Program-made: the position numbers and the translations under genes
Notes under the pieces: generated by a model
What the model saw: the letters and a program-made list of their open reading frames with translations, nothing else
Told to the model about the DNA's origin: nothing
Databases searched by the model: none
DNA from: DASZHC01 sp035938215
GTDB lineage: Bacteria; Verrucomicrobiota; Verrucomicrobiia; Chthoniobacterales; JAFAMB01
Direction of reading: 5' to 3'
DNA: 8,272 nt
Assembly: GCA_035938215.1 (NCBI GenBank)
Contig: DASZHC010000046.1
Span: forward strand, 1-8,272
Part shown: positions 7,741 through 8,272 of the stretch, piece after piece
How the letters are laid out: every line of letters begins with the position of its first letter
How positions within the stretch are numbered: the stretch's first letter is position 1

Positions 7741-7768
7741 TTCCGAAAGGTCCGTTTTCGGGTATGAT
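7741..7768 (+). promoter_or_regulatory. Possible promoter for the 7780-8100 gene
   Basis: TATGAT at 7763-7768 matches the -10 consensus in 5 of 6 positions. Sixteen bp upstream, TTCCGA (7741-7746) is only a poor -35 (3/6). The predicted start near 7775 would give a leader of about 5 nt before the ATG at 7780. That is consistent with the lack of a Shine-Dalgarno there and parallels imuA. Confidence 0.3.
7743..7761 (+). terminator. Small hairpin after dnaE2, weak terminator candidate
   Basis: CCGAAA (7743-7748) and TTTCGG (7756-7761) form a 6-bp stem with a 7-nt loop, starting 16 nt after the dnaE2 stop. No T-run follows, so intrinsic termination would be weak. The hairpin also sits just before a TATGAT hexamer and could be unrelated to termination. 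Confidence 0.25.
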
Positions 7769-7779
7769 CGACATCGTCT

Positions 7780-8100
7780 ATGCGCCAGATTTTAGAGACT
7801 GAGGAATACGTTCAGATCCCACCCGTGCTTTACTCCGATCCGTTCTACCGAATCAGTTATCTCATCAAGGAAGAGATTCGGAAGTACAAATGGCTCGAAG
7901 GTGAAAAAGGTCGCAAACTGTCCTGGGAGCAGGCTCGCCAGGAATGGACAGACACCCATCGCGAAAAGTACGAAAAGTTCCTTCTCGACACGCTCACAAT
8001 TCCAGAAATAACTCCTCAGGAGGAACCGCCCGCCGAGGAACAGCATGTTTTTGTGGCCGGGCAGATATTGAAAACATTGCCGCAGAGACCGGGTGGGTAG
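7780..8100 (+). CDS. Small protein of unknown function (106 aa)
   Basis: I do not recognise a named family. The protein starts MRQILETEEYVQIPPVLYSD and is soluble and highly charged, with no signal peptide or membrane segment. Residues about 25-70 look helical and contain the patterned stretch IRKYKWLEGEKGRKLSWEQA (33-52), followed by an EW...H...KFL helix. A KW..sE..Gr.lsweeA pattern reminds me of short helical motifs in several uncharacterised proteins, including the DUF4032 group, but the link is weak. The tail has an acidic, proline-rich linker (PEITPQEEPPAEEQ, about 76-89). No Shine-Dalgarno precedes the ATG. It lies 52 nt after dnaE2 and 34 nt before the next gene, all in the same direction, so readthrough from the SOS cassette is possible. 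The opposite-strand frame here gives no plausible protein. Confidence 0.6.
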   Translation: MRQILETEEYVQIPPVLYSDPFYRISYLIKEEIRKYKWLEGEKGRKLSWEQARQEWTDTHREKYEKFLLDTLTIPEITPQEEPPAEEQHVFVAGQILKTLPQRPGG

Positions 8101-8134
8101 GCATGAACCAACAGCATTCTAACCTGCCGAAAAA

Positions 8135-8272
8135 ATGGAATTTAAATGGCTATTCTCCTTCGCCATGCTCGGATGGTTAACCTGGTCCGCGTCAGCTCAA
8201 ACGGTAATCAAGGTTCTTCACATCCAAAAGCTACCCAAAGCGCTGGAAATCTGGAAGGAAGCCGCCCAAGAG
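8135..8272 (+). CDS. Probable extracellular solute-binding protein of an ABC transporter, N-terminus only
   Basis: The frame opens at ATG 8135 and stays open for 46 codons to the right edge. It begins with a clear Sec signal peptide: MEFK, then a hydrophobic core WLFSFAMLGWLTW (5-17), and an AXA signal peptidase I site ASA before Q22. There is no lipobox cysteine. The mature start TVIKVLHIQKLPKALEIWKEAAQE (23-46) has the first beta strand and first helix pattern of family 1 sugar-type solute-binding proteins (a short strand, then a P-x-A-L-x-x-W-K-E-A-A-x-E helix). Binding in the periplasm and delivery to an ABC permease is inferred from that resemblance; the substrate is unknown. No convincing ribosome site is visible. 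An in-frame ATG at 8165 would cut the signal peptide and is less likely. Confidence 0.62.
   Translation, partial: MEFKWLFSFAMLGWLTWSASAQTVIKVLHIQKLPKALEIWKEAAQE

Noticed and set aside
8103..8180. 25-codon ORF starting just after the 106-aa gene
   Set aside because: It overlaps the start of the solute-binding protein frame, has no ribosome site, and has no recognisable features; the signal-peptide frame is much more convincing.

Overview
The window carries a complete ImuA-ImuB-DnaE2 (ImuC) SOS mutagenesis cassette on the + strand. To its left is a divergent FUSC-family membrane protein gene that runs off the left edge. To its right are a small gene of unknown function and the first 46 codons of a probable secreted solute-binding protein cut by the right edge. 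I see no rRNA, tRNA, CRISPR array or insertion sequence.

Organism: a bacterium of moderate GC. The operator in front of imuA reads TGTTC-N4-GAACA, which from memory is the LexA motif described for Verrucomicrobia. The wording of ImuA and ImuB (for example LLWIRCQN and LRDPNRFFQTLARLAALVG) resembles proteins from Verrucomicrobiota and Acidobacteriota. I lean to Verrucomicrobiota, with Acidobacteriota as the alternative; the window has no marker gene that would settle it.

Layout: 1-2018 (-) FUSC transporter-like protein, 672 codons visible, C-terminal end missing. 2019-2276 divergent intergenic region ending in a candidate sigma70-type promoter and a perfect 34-bp inverted repeat (2251-2284); the LexA-type box is the core of this repeat and the imuA start codon lies inside its right arm. 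2277-2912 imuA. 2905-4476 imuB, overlapping imuA by 8 nt. 4477-4628 spacer holding ten copies of a 7-bp tandem repeat. 4629-7727 dnaE2. 7728-7779 short spacer with a small hairpin and a TATGAT hexamer. 7780-8100 unknown 106-aa protein. 8135-8272 start of an extracellular solute-binding protein.

How the genes work together: in known systems LexA cleavage after DNA damage induces the cassette. DnaE2 is the error-prone C-family polymerase. ImuB is a Y-family pseudo-polymerase that links it to the beta clamp, and ImuA is a RecA-like partner. The sequence fits this: DnaE2 keeps its three catalytic aspartates, ImuB has lost the Y-family metal-binding residues but has a QFDLF clamp-type motif, and ImuA has lost the Walker A lysine. 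The most notable points are the start codon inside a perfect palindrome and the heptamer array between imuB and dnaE2. The flanking genes have no evident link to DNA repair.
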